In this document: one piece after another, positions 33,859 through 43,373 of the stretch
Numbering within the stretch: position 1 is the first letter of the stretch
Layout: every line of letters starts with the position of its first letter
Assembly (NCBI RefSeq): GCF_036227205.1
Contig: NZ_CP109442.1
Location: 9,114,001 to 9,178,000, forward strand
Source of the DNA: Amycolatopsis sp. NBC_01480
GTDB lineage: Bacteria; Actinomycetota; Actinomycetes; Mycobacteriales; Pseudonocardiaceae
Length of the DNA stretch: 64,000 bases
Direction of reading: 5' to 3'
Program-made: the position numbers and the translations under genes
Notes under the pieces: model-generated
The model's database searches: none
What the model was told of the DNA's origin: nothing
What the model saw: only the letters and a program-made list of their open reading frames with translations

Positions 33859-34374
33859 TCAGCCGCCGCTGGTGTAATACGTGATGTCCCAGTGGTTTCC
33901 CTCGTCGCAGTACAGGTTTCCGGACGCGGCTTTCCACTGTGGATAGCCGTCGCCGCGAAGGCCGATGTAGCTGAAGGCGCTCTTCACGTAGCCGTCGATG
34001 CAGCTGTTGTGCGCGATGTCCACTTTGTAGCCGTTGTAATGGCTGTAGGTGCCCGCAGCGTGGCCCACCTCGGTGCCGCCGGTGATGTTGATGGCACAGC
34101 CGCTGGCGTGCTTGAGCGTGATCACGCCGCTGACCGTGGTCTGGTTGATCTGCTCGTACGAGGTGCAGGTGGAGTTGGACCTCGTGGTGCACCCGCCGCT
34201 GGACGAGTGGGTGACCCCGGCCGCCGACAGCTGCGAAGCCGCCTGCGCCTGGGTCAGCTTGGTGACCGCGGGCGCGGCGGACGCGGTGCCGGCGGTGCCC
34301 AGCAGCGCGGTCGCCGTGGCGGCGGCCAGTCCGAGAGCCGCGCGGGACCACAGCGGCATCGGGGGAACACGCAT
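33859..34374 (-). CDS. Secreted M15-like (D-Ala-D-Ala peptidase fold) protein
   Basis: A 171-residue exported protein. A signal peptide ends near GTASAAP (residue 34). The mature part has SHYNGYKVDI (Ser111, His112, Asp119) and HWDI (His161), the order and spacing style of the S-x-H-x2-G...D and H-W motifs of M15 zinc peptidases, so His112, Asp119 and His161 are likely zinc ligands. Five cysteines suggest disulfides. Substrates could be cell-wall or other peptides; a non-catalytic role cannot be excluded. ATG at 34374 was chosen for the signal peptide. Confidence 0.62.
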   Translation of the reverse strand: MRVPPMPLWSRAALGLAAATATALLGTAGTASAAPAVTKLTQAQAASQLSAAGVTHSSSGGCTTRSNSTCTSYEQINQTTVSGVITLKHASGCAINITGGTEVGHAAGTYSHYNGYKVDIAHNSCIDGYVKSAFSYIGLRGDGYPQWKAASGNLYCDEGNHWDITYYTSGG

Positions 34375-34472
34375 GAATAGCCTCCTCGTGGGGAGTTCTG
34401 ACGAGCGGCAGCCAAGACTCGGGCGCCATAACTTCGCCAAACGCGGGCCACCGCGGTGGGCAAGCAGGCGGG

Positions 34473-37463
34473 TCAGGTCCTGATCTTCGTCAAGACTTCA
34501 CGGGCCCGGTCCCGCGCCGGGGAATCACTGGACGCGGCGTTCAGCTCCCGCAGGGCGCGCAGCTCCCACAGCGGGAAGCCCAGGCCCTTGAACAGGCCGG
34601 CGGCGTCGGTCAGCACCCGCCGGGCGTCGCCGTCCGCGCCCGCTCCGGCGTGCAATCGGCCCAGACTGAGCAGCGCGTACCCGGTGCCGCGGCGGTCCCG
34701 CAGCTCGCGGAAAACGCCCATCGCGGCGCGCAGGTGCCGCTCGGCGCCGTCATGGTCGGCGGCGCGCAGCCGGGCTTCGGCCAGGCTCCGGTGGGTGTAC
34801 GCGGCGGCGTGCCGGTGCCCGATCTGCTCGAACAGCGCGAGCGAGCGCGAAAGGCAGCGCTCCCCTTCGCCGACTTCGCCCGCTTCGGCGTGCAGGTCGC
34901 CGAGGCTGCGCAGGACGTGCGCTTCCCAGTGCCGCTCGCGGCTCCGGACCGCGCCGCCGAGCGCGTCCGTCAGCAGGTCGGCGGCGCGGTCGGCGTGGCC
35001 GTGGCGGCGCAGTACATCGGCGTAGCGCTTGGCCACCTGGTCGTGCCCGCGCCCGTCGGCGAGCAGCAGGCTGGCCTCGAAGCTCTCCAGCGCGCGCCGG
35101 ACGTCGCCGAGGTCCTCCGACAGGCCGCCGAACTGGGCCGCCGCGGTGGCCTGGCCCCGGCTGTCCCCGCACTCGCGCAACAGCTCCAGCGCCTCGCGCA
35201 GCTCCTCCACGGCGAACGCGGCCTGCCCGGCGTCGGCGTCGATGTCGGCGAGCACGACCAGCGCCGCGCCCGTGCCGCGCGGGTCGCCGAGCGCGCGGAA
35301 CCGCCCGCCGGCCATGGCGAAGTACGTCCGGGCCTGGCGCCAGCGGCCCTGCTGCCACTGCACCGAGCCGAGGGTGAACAGCTTGTGCGCCTCGCCCGGG
35401 CGGTCGCCCAGCCGGCGGGCCGCGGCCAGCCCGGCCACCGAAACCGCCCGCGCGGCCCCGCTCACCCACGGCGAACCGGCCAGGGCGAGGCAGGCGTCGG
35501 AAAGCCGCGCCGCGAGGTCGGGCCAGCCGTGCGCGCCGGCCAGCCGGACCGCGGCGGCGACCAGGTCGATCTCGGCATTGCGCCAGGCCCTCGGGTCAGC
35601 GGTCGCGGCCCGCGCCGCGCTCACGTCCGGCCGCGCGAACGGCGGCCCGGCCGGGGTGAAACCCTGGTCCAGCACGGAAAGCACGCGTTCGGCCAGCGCC
35701 AGCACGGCCTCCAGCGCCCGGCGCAGCGCGGCGCGGTCCGGCTCCCGGCCGGGCAGCCGGGCCAGCCCGAGCCGGACGAACCTCGGCACGGAATGGCGGC
35801 CACGTTCGTCGACGGTGAGCAGGTGCGCGTCCAGCAGGGACTCCAGCCGTTCCCCGGTCTCGGCGACGCGTCGGCCCAGCAGCGCCGCGGCGCACCAGGA
35901 CGGGACCGGGCGGCCGAAAACCCCCAGCAGCCGCAACAGTTCCCGGTCCGCGGGCGGGCACCCGTGCAGGGCCGGCAGCACCGCGCCGCGCACGCTCAGG
36001 TCGCCGGCGACCAGCTCGTCCAGCGCCCGGCGCTCGTCGGTGAGCCGCGCCGCCAGCTCGGCGACGCGCTGGTGCGGCCGCGCGGCCAGCCGCAACCCGG
36101 CGATCCGCACCGCGAGCGGGAGGCCGGCGCAGCGGCTGACGACCACGTCGGCGGCGGCGGGCTCGGCCGCCAGCCGCTCCGGGCCCGCCACCGCGGCGAG
36201 CAGCGCGCGTGCGTCCACTGTGGACATCTCACCCACCCGGACCGGACGGGCGGCGGCCAGCCCCGGCAACGGGTTCCGCGCCGTCACCAGCACCGCGCAG
36301 CCGGCGCCGCTCGGCAGCAGCGGCCGGACCTGCGCCTCGGCGCGCGCGTCCTCCAGCACCACCAGCAGGCGCCGGTCCACGGTGTGGCTGCGCCACAATC
36401 CGACCAGCCCGGGCAAGTCGGCCGTCAGCTCGGCCGCCGACGCGCCGAGTGCCCGCAGGAACCCGGCGAGCACGTCACGAGGATCGGCCGTGCTGAGGTC
36501 CGCGACGAGCTGGCCGTCGGGGAATCGCCGGCGGGCCCGCCACGCGGCCTGCACGGCGAGCACGCTCTTGCCGGACCCCGGCGCGCCGTGCACCACCACG
36601 GGCGCGGGCGAACGCAGGCCGCGCGCGATCTCCGCCAGCTCGGCGGCCCGTCCGGTGAAGTCCGGGGCCGGCGCGGGCAGCTGGGCGGGCGGCCCCGCCG
36701 ACGTCCAGTCGGTGCCGGCGACGCGGCGGTAAACGGCGTCCAGCTCCGGGCCCGGCGTCACGCCCGCCTCGTCCCACAGCGCGCGGCGGGTCCGGCGGAG
36801 CAGGTCGAGTGCCGAATCGCGGCGGCCGAGGCCGGCCAGCGCGGCGGCGAGGCGGGCGGCGAGCCGCTCGTCCGCGGGCCGGTCCGCGACCACCGGGGCG
36901 AGCCGGTGGACCACGGCGTGGCGGTCCCCGCCGGCCAGCTGCAACTCCACCAGCTGCACCAGCACCGTGCGGCGCCGGTCCTCCAGCCACAGCTCGTGCG
37001 CCTCCACCAGCGGGCCGGTCTCGACGTCGCAGAACGCCCCGCCGCGCCAGCAGGCGAGCGCCCGCTCGAGCAGCCCGCGCTTGGCGACGGGATCCTCGGC
37101 GGCCAGCCCGGCCGAGGCGAGGGCGACGAACTCGGTGGCGTCCAGCTCGTCCTCGCCGACGGTCAGGGCGTAACCACGCGGGCCCGAACGCAGCCGCTGG
37201 GCCGGGGCGTCCGAAGCCAGCCCCGGCGACAGCGTCTTGCGCAGCTTGGACACGGTGACCTGGACGATCGCGGCCGCGCTCGGCGGCGCGCCGTCCGGCC
37301 ACAGCTCGTCGACGATCGTGGCCCGGCCGACGAACTCGTTCGGGCGGGCCAGCAGGAGCGCGAGCAGGCGCCGGGGCTGGGCCGCCGAGGGCAGCGTCAC
37401 CGCGGTGTTCCCCACCGTGTTCCGTGCTGTGGCCGCCAACGGGCCGAGGACCTGGAACCGCAC
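34473..37463 (-). CDS. SARP-type regulator with NTPase and TPR domains (AfsR-like)
   Basis: A 996-residue regulator. Residues 1-95 form an OmpR-like winged helix (VRFQVLGPL...RPNEFVGRATIVDELWPDG), 95-250 the bacterial transcriptional activation domain, about 275-560 an NB-ARC-type ATPase (Walker A HGAPGSGKS), and the C-terminal ~350 residues TPR repeats (SLGDLHAEAGEVGEGERCL and similar). Such proteins activate secondary metabolism or respond to kinase signals. GTG at 37463 fits the family start. No biosynthetic cluster is adjacent, so the target is unknown. It may act more widely, as AfsR does. Confidence 0.88.
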   Translation of the reverse strand: MRFQVLGPLAATARNTVGNTAVTLPSAAQPRRLLALLLARPNEFVGRATIVDELWPDGAPPSAAAIVQVTVSKLRKTLSPGLASDAPAQRLRSGPRGYALTVGEDELDATEFVALASAGLAAEDPVAKRGLLERALACWRGGAFCDVETGPLVEAHELWLEDRRRTVLVQLVELQLAGGDRHAVVHRLAPVVADRPADERLAARLAAALAGLGRRDSALDLLRRTRRALWDEAGVTPGPELDAVYRRVAGTDWTSAGPPAQLPAPAPDFTGRAAELAEIARGLRSPAPVVVHGAPGSGKSVLAVQAAWRARRRFPDGQLVADLSTADPRDVLAGFLRALGASAAELTADLPGLVGLWRSHTVDRRLLVVLEDARAEAQVRPLLPSGAGCAVLVTARNPLPGLAAARPVRVGEMSTVDARALLAAVAGPERLAAEPAAADVVVSRCAGLPLAVRIAGLRLAARPHQRVAELAARLTDERRALDELVAGDLSVRGAVLPALHGCPPADRELLRLLGVFGRPVPSWCAAALLGRRVAETGERLESLLDAHLLTVDERGRHSVPRFVRLGLARLPGREPDRAALRRALEAVLALAERVLSVLDQGFTPAGPPFARPDVSAARAATADPRAWRNAEIDLVAAAVRLAGAHGWPDLAARLSDACLALAGSPWVSGAARAVSVAGLAAARRLGDRPGEAHKLFTLGSVQWQQGRWRQARTYFAMAGGRFRALGDPRGTGAALVVLADIDADAGQAAFAVEELREALELLRECGDSRGQATAAAQFGGLSEDLGDVRRALESFEASLLLADGRGHDQVAKRYADVLRRHGHADRAADLLTDALGGAVRSRERHWEAHVLRSLGDLHAEAGEVGEGERCLSRSLALFEQIGHRHAAAYTHRSLAEARLRAADHDGAERHLRAAMGVFRELRDRRGTGYALLSLGRLHAGAGADGDARRVLTDAAGLFKGLGFPLWELRALRELNAASSDSPARDRAREVLTKIRT

Positions 37464-37601
37464 CGCGGAGCTCCCTGTTTTGACCCGCCTCGAGTGGCCC
37501 GAATGTAACCGCGGGGCCCGGGCCGCCGGGCGCTTCCGCCGCTGGTCACCCGGATGGCCCACCCCGTTGGTGGGTCCGCCGCCCCGGCCGCCGGGCCCGG
37601 G

Positions 37602-38375
37602 TCAGGCGTGGGCCAGCAGTTTCGCCATCAGCTCCGGGTGGTCGGCGAGGCCTTCGCGCAGGGCGTGCTCGCGCAACGGGGTCAGGTTGCCGTGCGGCGC
37701 GTTCGCCCAGTCGAGCGGGCCGAGCGGCGGCTGCGGGTCGTACTCGATGCCGAACTGGACGATCCGCGCCATTTCCGTCCCGGCCAGCCGTTCGACCAGG
37801 TGCAGGGCCAGGTCGATGCCCGCCGAGACGCCGGCCGCGGTGATCACCGGGCCGTCCTCCACCCACCGCTCGGCCACCGGCGTCGCCCCGGACGCGCGCA
37901 GCAGATCGCGGAACATCCAGTGTGTGGTGGCCTTCCGGCCCTTCAGCAGCCCGGCCTCGCCGAGCAGCAGGGAGCCGGTGCAGACGGACGTGACGAGCTC
38001 GGCCGTCTCCGCCGCCTGGGCCAGGTAGCCGATCAGGGTCCGGTTCGCCAGCGCCCGCAGGGTCGGCGCGGCACCGCCGGGCACGAGGATCGCGTACGGG
38101 TCCGGAATCGCGTCGAACGTGTGGCTCGGCGCGATCCGCAACGGCGAGTCGGTGTCGATCGGGTCCAGCGTCTTCCCGACGACCACCACCCGCATCCCCG
38201 GATCGGCCGCGGCCAGCCCGGCCAGCACCTGCAGCGGGCCGACCAGGTCGAGCGCGGTCAGGCCGGGGTAGACGACGAAGGCGAACGTCTTCTGCTTCTC
38301 GGTCTCGCGGTTCTCGGCCGCCTGGTTCTCGGGCGCGTCATTCTCGGGCTTGTCCGTACTGGGCTTGTCGGTCAT
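37602..38375 (-). CDS. DJ-1/PfpI family protein
   Basis: A 257-residue cytoplasmic protein with a glutamine-amidotransferase-like fold. VYPGLTALDLVGPLQVL starts the domain, and the nucleophile elbow VTSVCTGSLLLGEAGLL holds the reactive Cys followed by ATTHW. The closest named type is isonitrile hydratase/ThiJ-like. The first ~28 residues are a low-complexity stretch of Asp, Lys, Pro, Glu and Asn (DKPENDAPENQAAENRETEK). ATG at 38375 was chosen. It is divergent from a GlxA-type regulator that shares the same fold, a common pairing in which the regulator controls the enzyme. Confidence 0.85.
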   Translation of the reverse strand: MTDKPSTDKPENDAPENQAAENRETEKQKTFAFVVYPGLTALDLVGPLQVLAGLAAADPGMRVVVVGKTLDPIDTDSPLRIAPSHTFDAIPDPYAILVPGGAAPTLRALANRTLIGYLAQAAETAELVTSVCTGSLLLGEAGLLKGRKATTHWMFRDLLRASGATPVAERWVEDGPVITAAGVSAGIDLALHLVERLAGTEMARIVQFGIEYDPQPPLGPLDWANAPHGNLTPLREHALREGLADHPELMAKLLAHA

Positions 38376-38473
38376 GGCCCCACCGTGGCCCGCGCCGCCC
38401 GCGCGCACGTCGGCCGTGTCCCGATTCCTGCGAACCATGTCCGTCGGCCGGTCGAGCTGGTAGCTTCCCGATC

Positions 38474-39451
38474 ATGCCCGGTCCCCCGCGGCAGGTCGTG
38501 ATCGTCGGCTTCCCCGACGCCGAGCTGCTGGACGTCGCCTGCGTGTCCGACGCGCTCGACGCCGCGAACCGGATCGGCGCGCGCCCGCCGTACACCATCC
38601 GTCTGGCCACTGTGGACGGTCATCCGTTCCGCTGCCAGTCCGGCCTCACGCTGACCCCGCACGTCCGGCTCGACCAGGTGCCGGGCGATCTGGACACGGT
38701 GATCGTCGCGGGCGGGGTCGGCCACACCGCGGCCGCGCGCGACGAGCGCCTGCTGGAACACCTGCGGCGGCTTTCGCGGACCAGCCGGCGCACTGCGTCG
38801 GTCTGCACCGGCTCGACCGTGCTCGCCGCGGCCGGGCTGCTGAGCGGCCGGCGCGCGACCACGCACTGGGCGTACGCGTCCCGGTTCGCCGAGAAGTACC
38901 CGGCGGTGACGGTGGACCCGGTGCCGCTGTTCATCCGGCACGGCGACGTGTACACCTCGGCCGGCGTCACCAGCGGGCTCGACCTGACGCTGGCGTTCGT
39001 CGAGGAGGACCACGGCCCGGCGGTCGCGCGCGAGGTGGCCCGCGCGCTCGTCACGTATCTGCAGCGGCCGGGGAACCAGGCGCAGGTGAGCATGTTCCTG
39101 TCCGGGCCGCCGCCGGAGCACGGGCAGGTCCGCGACCTCGCCGCGTACGTGAGTGAGCACCTGGCGGACGACCTCGGCACCCCGGTGCTGGCGCGCCACG
39201 CCGGGATCAGCACCCGCCAGCTCACCCGGCTGTTCGACGCGCACCTGGGCACCACGCCGGGCAAGTACGTGCGGACCGTCCGCGCCGAACACGCCGCGCG
39301 CCTGCTGTCCGGCACCGACCTGCCGCTCACCGCCATCGCCCGGCACTGCGGCTTCGGCTCCACCGAGACGCTGCGCCAGGCGTTCCTGGACCACTTCGAC
39401 ACGCCGCCGTCCGCCTACCGCCGCGTGCACCTGCGCCAGGCCTACGGCTGA
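38474..39451 (+). CDS. GlxA family transcriptional regulator (DJ-1/AraC fusion)
   Basis: A 325-residue regulator. The N-terminal ~200 residues are a DJ-1/PfpI domain (VVIVGFPDAELLDVACVSDAL, then ASVCTGSTVLAAAGLL), and the C-terminal ~100 an AraC HTH (ARHAGISTRQLTRLFDAHLG, ARHCGFGSTETLRQAFL). Proteins of this type activate amino acid or betaine catabolism genes in response to small molecules. Its start lies 98 bp from the divergent DJ-1/PfpI gene, the likely target. Confidence 0.9.
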   Translation: MPGPPRQVVIVGFPDAELLDVACVSDALDAANRIGARPPYTIRLATVDGHPFRCQSGLTLTPHVRLDQVPGDLDTVIVAGGVGHTAAARDERLLEHLRRLSRTSRRTASVCTGSTVLAAAGLLSGRRATTHWAYASRFAEKYPAVTVDPVPLFIRHGDVYTSAGVTSGLDLTLAFVEEDHGPAVAREVARALVTYLQRPGNQAQVSMFLSGPPPEHGQVRDLAAYVSEHLADDLGTPVLARHAGISTRQLTRLFDAHLGTTPGKYVRTVRAEHAARLLSGTDLPLTAIARHCGFGSTETLRQAFLDHFDTPPSAYRRVHLRQAYG

Positions 39452-39521
39452 GGCCGAAACGCCGGATACGACCGGCTCCTCCCCCACCCGATACGGGTGC
39501 GGCCGGACCCGGGAGTGCAGG

Positions 39522-41681
39522 ATGTGCGCCGTGGCACCGCGCGACTACCCCGACTACGACGCCGACGACGCCGACGGCCCCGACGGCGCCGGCGACACCG
39601 GCCCGATCCGCCGCGTCCCCGGCGAGCCCCCACCCGCGATGCCCGGCTCGTCCCGCCCCCGACGGCCTCGCGCGACGTCTTCGCCTGCCTCCGCCACCCC
39701 GCCCCCTTCCGACGCTGGGTGGCCCGCCGCCGACCCTCCGGCTGATGCCTGGCCGAGCGCCGACGCTCCGGGCGTGGACGCCTCGTGGCCGGATCCCGCC
39801 GCCGCGTGGCCCGCCGCGGAAGACGATCGCCCCCGCCGCGACCGCCGCCGCACCGGGGAAACTCCTTTGCCGCAGGGCACCCGCCGCCCCCGTACCCCGG
39901 ACAACGGCGCCCCGCGCACCTCCGACGGCCCACCGGCCGGCGGCGACCCCCGCCCTCGCCGCCCACGCGCCGAAGGTGATCCCGCCCGCCCGCGACGAGG
40001 CGAACTTCCCAGCGGCACAACAGGTTCCCGTCGAATCCCCCGCCCGGACACCGACGCCGAAACACCAGCCGAAACCACCGGCGGCCGCCGCACCCCCCGC
40101 GGCGAAACCACCGGTGCTCGCCGTGTGCCCCGCCCCGAGTCGCCCGGCGAGACCATCGACGGCCGCCTCACCGGCCGCGCCGAATCAGCCGCCGAGGCCC
40201 CCGGCAGCCGCCGTGCGTCCCGCGCCGAGTCGCGCGGCGAGACCACCGGCGTCCGCCGCGCAGCCGACGTTGGGACAGCCGCCGAGACGACCGGCGGTCG
40301 CCGCTCCTCCCGCGGAGAATCAGCCGCCGAAACCACCGGCGCCCGCCGTGCCTCGGCCGAGGCGCCGGCCGGAACCCGTGGCGGCGGGCGGTCGCGAGGG
40401 GGACCCCCGGTCGAGCCGCCGGATCCGGTCGCCGCGGTCGGGCATGGGCACGGCCACGGGCATGGCCACGGCCCCGCGGCACCGGCGTCGCGGCGGGTGC
40501 GGAATCTGCTGATCTGGCTGCTCACGCCGTTGGCGCTGGCGACGGTCGTCGGGATGATCATGCTGTACCCGTGGGGCAAGCCGGCGCCGAAAAGCGCGGT
40601 GCAGCAAGGGACTCCGGTGCAGGCGTCGATCACCGCGACCGCCACCGGGCCGTGCCTCGCCAACGGGCAAGTCCAGGTCGGCGCGCAGGCAGACCCCGAC
40701 CAGAAGCCGTGCCTGACCGTCGACCTGACCATGACCAGCGGGCCCGGCAACGGCAAGCAGCTCAAGCTGACCGTGCCGATCGAGCCCAGCACCCCGCGCT
40801 TCTCCAGCGGCGACGCCGTGGTGCTGGCCTACAACGGCGGCGACGCGTCTGACCCGTCCTCGTTCCAGCTCGTCGACTTCCAGCGCGGCACGCCGCTGGT
40901 GCTGCTGGCCGCGCTGTTCGCCGTCGCGGTGCTGGTGCTCGGACGGTGGCAGGGGCTGGCCGCGCTCGTCGCGCTGGTGCTGAGCTTCATGGTGATCGTG
41001 CTGTTCGTGCTGCCCGCCATCCTCGCCGGGGAGAACCCGCTGGTGGTGGCGATCGCGGGCGCGGGCGCGATCATGTTCGTCGCGCTGTACATGACCCACG
41101 GGCTGTCGGCGAGAACCTCGGTCGCTGTGCTCGGCACGCTGGTCAGCCTCGCGTTGATCGGCGTGCTGTCCGCGATCTTCTCCGCCACCGCGTCACTCAC
41201 CGGTCTCGACGACGCCACGTCCACCCTCATCGGCTCGCTCGGCCACGGCATCGACGCCCGCGGCCTGTTGCTGGCCGGCGTGGTGATCGGTGCGCTCGGT
41301 GTGCTCGACGACGTCACCATCACGCAGACCAGCGCCGTCTGGGAGCTACGGCGGGCCAACCCGTCGCTGGGCTGGCGCGAGCTGTACCGCTCCGGCCTGC
41401 GCATCGGCCGCGACCACGTCGGCTCGGCGGTGAACACGCTCGTGATGGCCTACGCCGGCGCCGCCCTGCCGGTGCTGCTGTACTCCTCGATCTCCGGCGT
41501 CGGACTCGGCGCGCTGCTCGGCAGCGAGGACATCGCGTCGGAGATCATCCGCACGCTGGCGGGCTCGGTCGGCATCGTCGCGGCCGTCCCGGTCACCACC
41601 GTGCTGGCCGCGCTGATCGCCGCCCGCGAGCCGATCGACCACCTCGTGAGCCCCACGAATACCCCTTCGTCACACCAGTAA
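39522..41681 (+). CDS. YibE/F family membrane protein with long disordered N-terminus
   Basis: A 719-residue protein. Residues ~1-320 are disordered, rich in Arg, Pro, Gly and Ala, with a repeating ETTG-x-RR motif (six or more units such as AETTGGRRTPRG and GETTGVRRAAD), then a GH run (about five Gly-His pairs). One membrane segment (RRVRNLLIWLLTPLALATVV), an extracytoplasmic domain of ~120 residues and seven or so membrane segments follow; VLDDVTITQTSAVWEL is the YibE/F signature. The transport or other role of the family is not established. ATG at 39522 or the GTG at 39531 could be the start. Confidence 0.8.
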   Translation: MCAVAPRDYPDYDADDADGPDGAGDTGPIRRVPGEPPPAMPGSSRPRRPRATSSPASATPPPSDAGWPAADPPADAWPSADAPGVDASWPDPAAAWPAAEDDRPRRDRRRTGETPLPQGTRRPRTPDNGAPRTSDGPPAGGDPRPRRPRAEGDPARPRRGELPSGTTGSRRIPRPDTDAETPAETTGGRRTPRGETTGARRVPRPESPGETIDGRLTGRAESAAEAPGSRRASRAESRGETTGVRRAADVGTAAETTGGRRSSRGESAAETTGARRASAEAPAGTRGGGRSRGGPPVEPPDPVAAVGHGHGHGHGHGPAAPASRRVRNLLIWLLTPLALATVVGMIMLYPWGKPAPKSAVQQGTPVQASITATATGPCLANGQVQVGAQADPDQKPCLTVDLTMTSGPGNGKQLKLTVPIEPSTPRFSSGDAVVLAYNGGDASDPSSFQLVDFQRGTPLVLLAALFAVAVLVLGRWQGLAALVALVLSFMVIVLFVLPAILAGENPLVVAIAGAGAIMFVALYMTHGLSARTSVAVLGTLVSLALIGVLSAIFSATASLTGLDDATSTLIGSLGHGIDARGLLLAGVVIGALGVLDDVTITQTSAVWELRRANPSLGWRELYRSGLRIGRDHVGSAVNTLVMAYAGAALPVLLYSSISGVGLGALLGSEDIASEIIRTLAGSVGIVAAVPVTTVLAALIAAREPIDHLVSPTNTPSSHQ

Positions 41682-41767
41682 CGCGATCCCGCCCCGGCCG
41701 GTCCGGCGGCCCGCGCGTGCGGTACGAAGACCGCACCGAGCGCTGCCGGGGTTCGTCAGGAGGGGCC

Positions 41768-42046
41768 GTGTTCAACGTCGTACTGGCCGGGCCGCGGCTC
41801 GCGCTGCACCTCACCCGCCGGCTCTTCGCCGCGGGCCTGGTCGCCGCCGAGACGGTCCCCCGCATCGCCACCGCCCTCGACGAAATGCGCGCCACCCTCC
41901 GGCAGCTCGAACGCCTGCTGGCCTACATCGCCGAGGAACTCCCGGAACTGGCCTACCAGGTGGAGCAGATCCGGGCCCGCCTGGACGCCGAGCCGGAAGC
42001 CGACCACCCGGAGCCCGCTGCCCCCGCGCGGGTCCGGCGAGGCTGA
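41768..42046 (+). CDS. Small helical protein, unknown function
   Basis: A 92-residue protein starting at the GTG at 41768. An amphipathic first helix (VVLAGPRLALHLTRRLFAAG) is followed by a long helix with heptad-like Leu spacing (LRQLERLLAYIAEELPELAY) and an acidic Pro-rich tail. It may associate with the membrane surface or form a coiled coil. It follows the YibE/F gene by 86 bp on the same strand. I do not recognise the family. Confidence 0.5.
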   Translation: MFNVVLAGPRLALHLTRRLFAAGLVAAETVPRIATALDEMRATLRQLERLLAYIAEELPELAYQVEQIRARLDAEPEADHPEPAAPARVRRG

Positions 42047-42120
42047 CCGGGTTTCGCCCGCCCAGCCCCGAAACTCGACGCCTACAGCGCCCGCGAAACC
42101 TGGCCTAGCAGCGACAGCGT

Positions 42121-42783
42121 TCAGTCCAGCGTCGCGACGAACCGGCTGACCGCTTCCATCGGGAAGCGCTGCACGTAACGCCCGGCCGGAGCGGCCGAAG
42201 CCAGCCGATAAAGCGGCCGCTCCGCCGCTCCGCCCCCACGGGCCTCCGAGCGGAGTTCCGCCACCAGCAGCTCCGAGAAGACCAGGCCGTTGGCTTCGGT
42301 GTTGTTCAGCAGCGCATCGGCCACGCGGCGCAGTTGCAGGGCGCTCAGCTCACGGCCGCCGGCGCCGGAGAACACGGCCAGGTCGACCTTCACCACTTTG
42401 CCGCGCCGGCCCGCGTTCACGAGCAGGCTCACCGTGCGCGTGCCCCGCACGTCGCTGATCACGATGTCCAGCCGCTGCGCCTCGACGAGGTCGACGCGCC
42501 GCACGCCCCACGTCCGCACGAGCAGCGTGGTGCCCTCGATCCAGATGCGGCGGCGGACGCTGTACAGCACCACGTAGACCAGCGGCAGCGCGATCACCAC
42601 CGCCACGATCAAGCCCGGCAGCTGCCCGGCGATCAGCCCGGTGATGCCACCGGCGGCCGCGCCGATGATCACCGCGCCGAGCATCCCGGACCAGCCTCGA
42701 CGCCGGCGCAGCTTCGGGTCGTCGGCGAACAGCGGCAACCGCTCCGGCGTGCTGGCGCCCTTCGCACCACCCTGCTCGGTCAT
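42121..42783 (-). CDS. Membrane protein with PH-like cytoplasmic domain
   Basis: A 220-residue protein. Two closely spaced membrane segments (about residues 34-53 and 57-76) are followed by RRRIWIEGTTLLVRTWGVRRVDL, a strand pattern resembling bacterial PH/bPH2-like domains, then a helical C-terminal part. Its ATG overlaps the stop of the MBL-fold hydrolase gene by 4 bp (ATGA), so the two are translationally coupled. The function is unknown. Confidence 0.65.
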   Translation of the reverse strand: MTEQGGAKGASTPERLPLFADDPKLRRRRGWSGMLGAVIIGAAAGGITGLIAGQLPGLIVAVVIALPLVYVVLYSVRRRIWIEGTTLLVRTWGVRRVDLVEAQRLDIVISDVRGTRTVSLLVNAGRRGKVVKVDLAVFSGAGGRELSALQLRRVADALLNNTEANGLVFSELLVAELRSEARGGGAAERPLYRLASAAPAGRYVQRFPMEAVSRFVATLD

Positions 42784-43373
42784 GCCCCCGCCCCGGTGAG
42801 AAACGGGTTCCCGGCGCGCTCGCGGCCGATGGTGGTGGCCGGTCCGTGGCCGGGCAGGACCACGGTGTCGCCGGCCAGGGTGAGCAGCTTCGTGCGCAAC
42901 GATCTCTCCAGTTCGGCGCCGGCGGCCCGGTCGCCGGAGCGGCCGATCGACCCGGCGAACAACGTGTCCCCAGTCAGCACCAGCCTGCCACCTTCGCCCG
43001 CGGTCACGGTGAACGCCACCGAACCCGGCGTGTGGCCGGGCAGGCCCAGCACCGTGAGATCAAGACCCGCCACCGTCAGCGGGCCTTCGGTGAGCGCCTC
43101 GAACGGCCCGTCGTGCCAGTCCGCGTCGGCGGGATGCAGGTGCAGCGGGACGTCGTGCGCCCGCGCCAGCGCCGCCGCCGAGCCGATGTGGTCCGGGTGC
43201 CCGTGGGTGGCCAGCAGCGCGACCGGGACCAGCCCGTGCTCCGCGAGCGCCGCGGTGAGGGGTTCACCCACCTCTTCGCCGGGGTCGACCACCACACACC
43301 CGCCGCCCGCGGACGGCGCCAGCAGGTAGCAGTTGGCGCGCAGCGGCCCCGCGGCAAACCCGGCGACAAGCAC
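42780..43373 (-). CDS. MBL-fold metallo-hydrolase (glyoxalase II-like)
   Basis: A 197-residue metallo-beta-lactamase-fold enzyme. LATHGHPDHIGSA gives the H-x-H-x-D-H metal motif; LGLPGHTPGSVAF, LTGDTLFAGSIGR and VLPGHGP supply the other metal ligands. Similarity is to the hydroxyacylglutathione hydrolase-like proteins next to relA and the cyclophilin gene in mycobacteria (Rv2581c-like). It probably hydrolyses a thioester, with mycothiol or another thiol. It is divergent from the cyclophilin gene. Confidence 0.9.
   Translation of the reverse strand: MLVAGFAAGPLRANCYLLAPSAGGGCVVVDPGEEVGEPLTAALAEHGLVPVALLATHGHPDHIGSAAALARAHDVPLHLHPADADWHDGPFEALTEGPLTVAGLDLTVLGLPGHTPGSVAFTVTAGEGGRLVLTGDTLFAGSIGRSGDRAAGAELERSLRTKLLTLAGDTVVLPGHGPATTIGRERAGNPFLTGAGA

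Noticed and set aside
34650..37508. Long open frame on the + strand opposite the SARP regulator
   Set aside because: Its translation is Arg/Gln/Gly/Pro-rich with no domain, while the - strand encodes a complete SARP-NTPase-TPR protein.
37602..42100. Secondary-metabolite gene cluster around the SARP regulator
   Set aside because: No biosynthetic genes such as polyketide or peptide synthetases are present near it.
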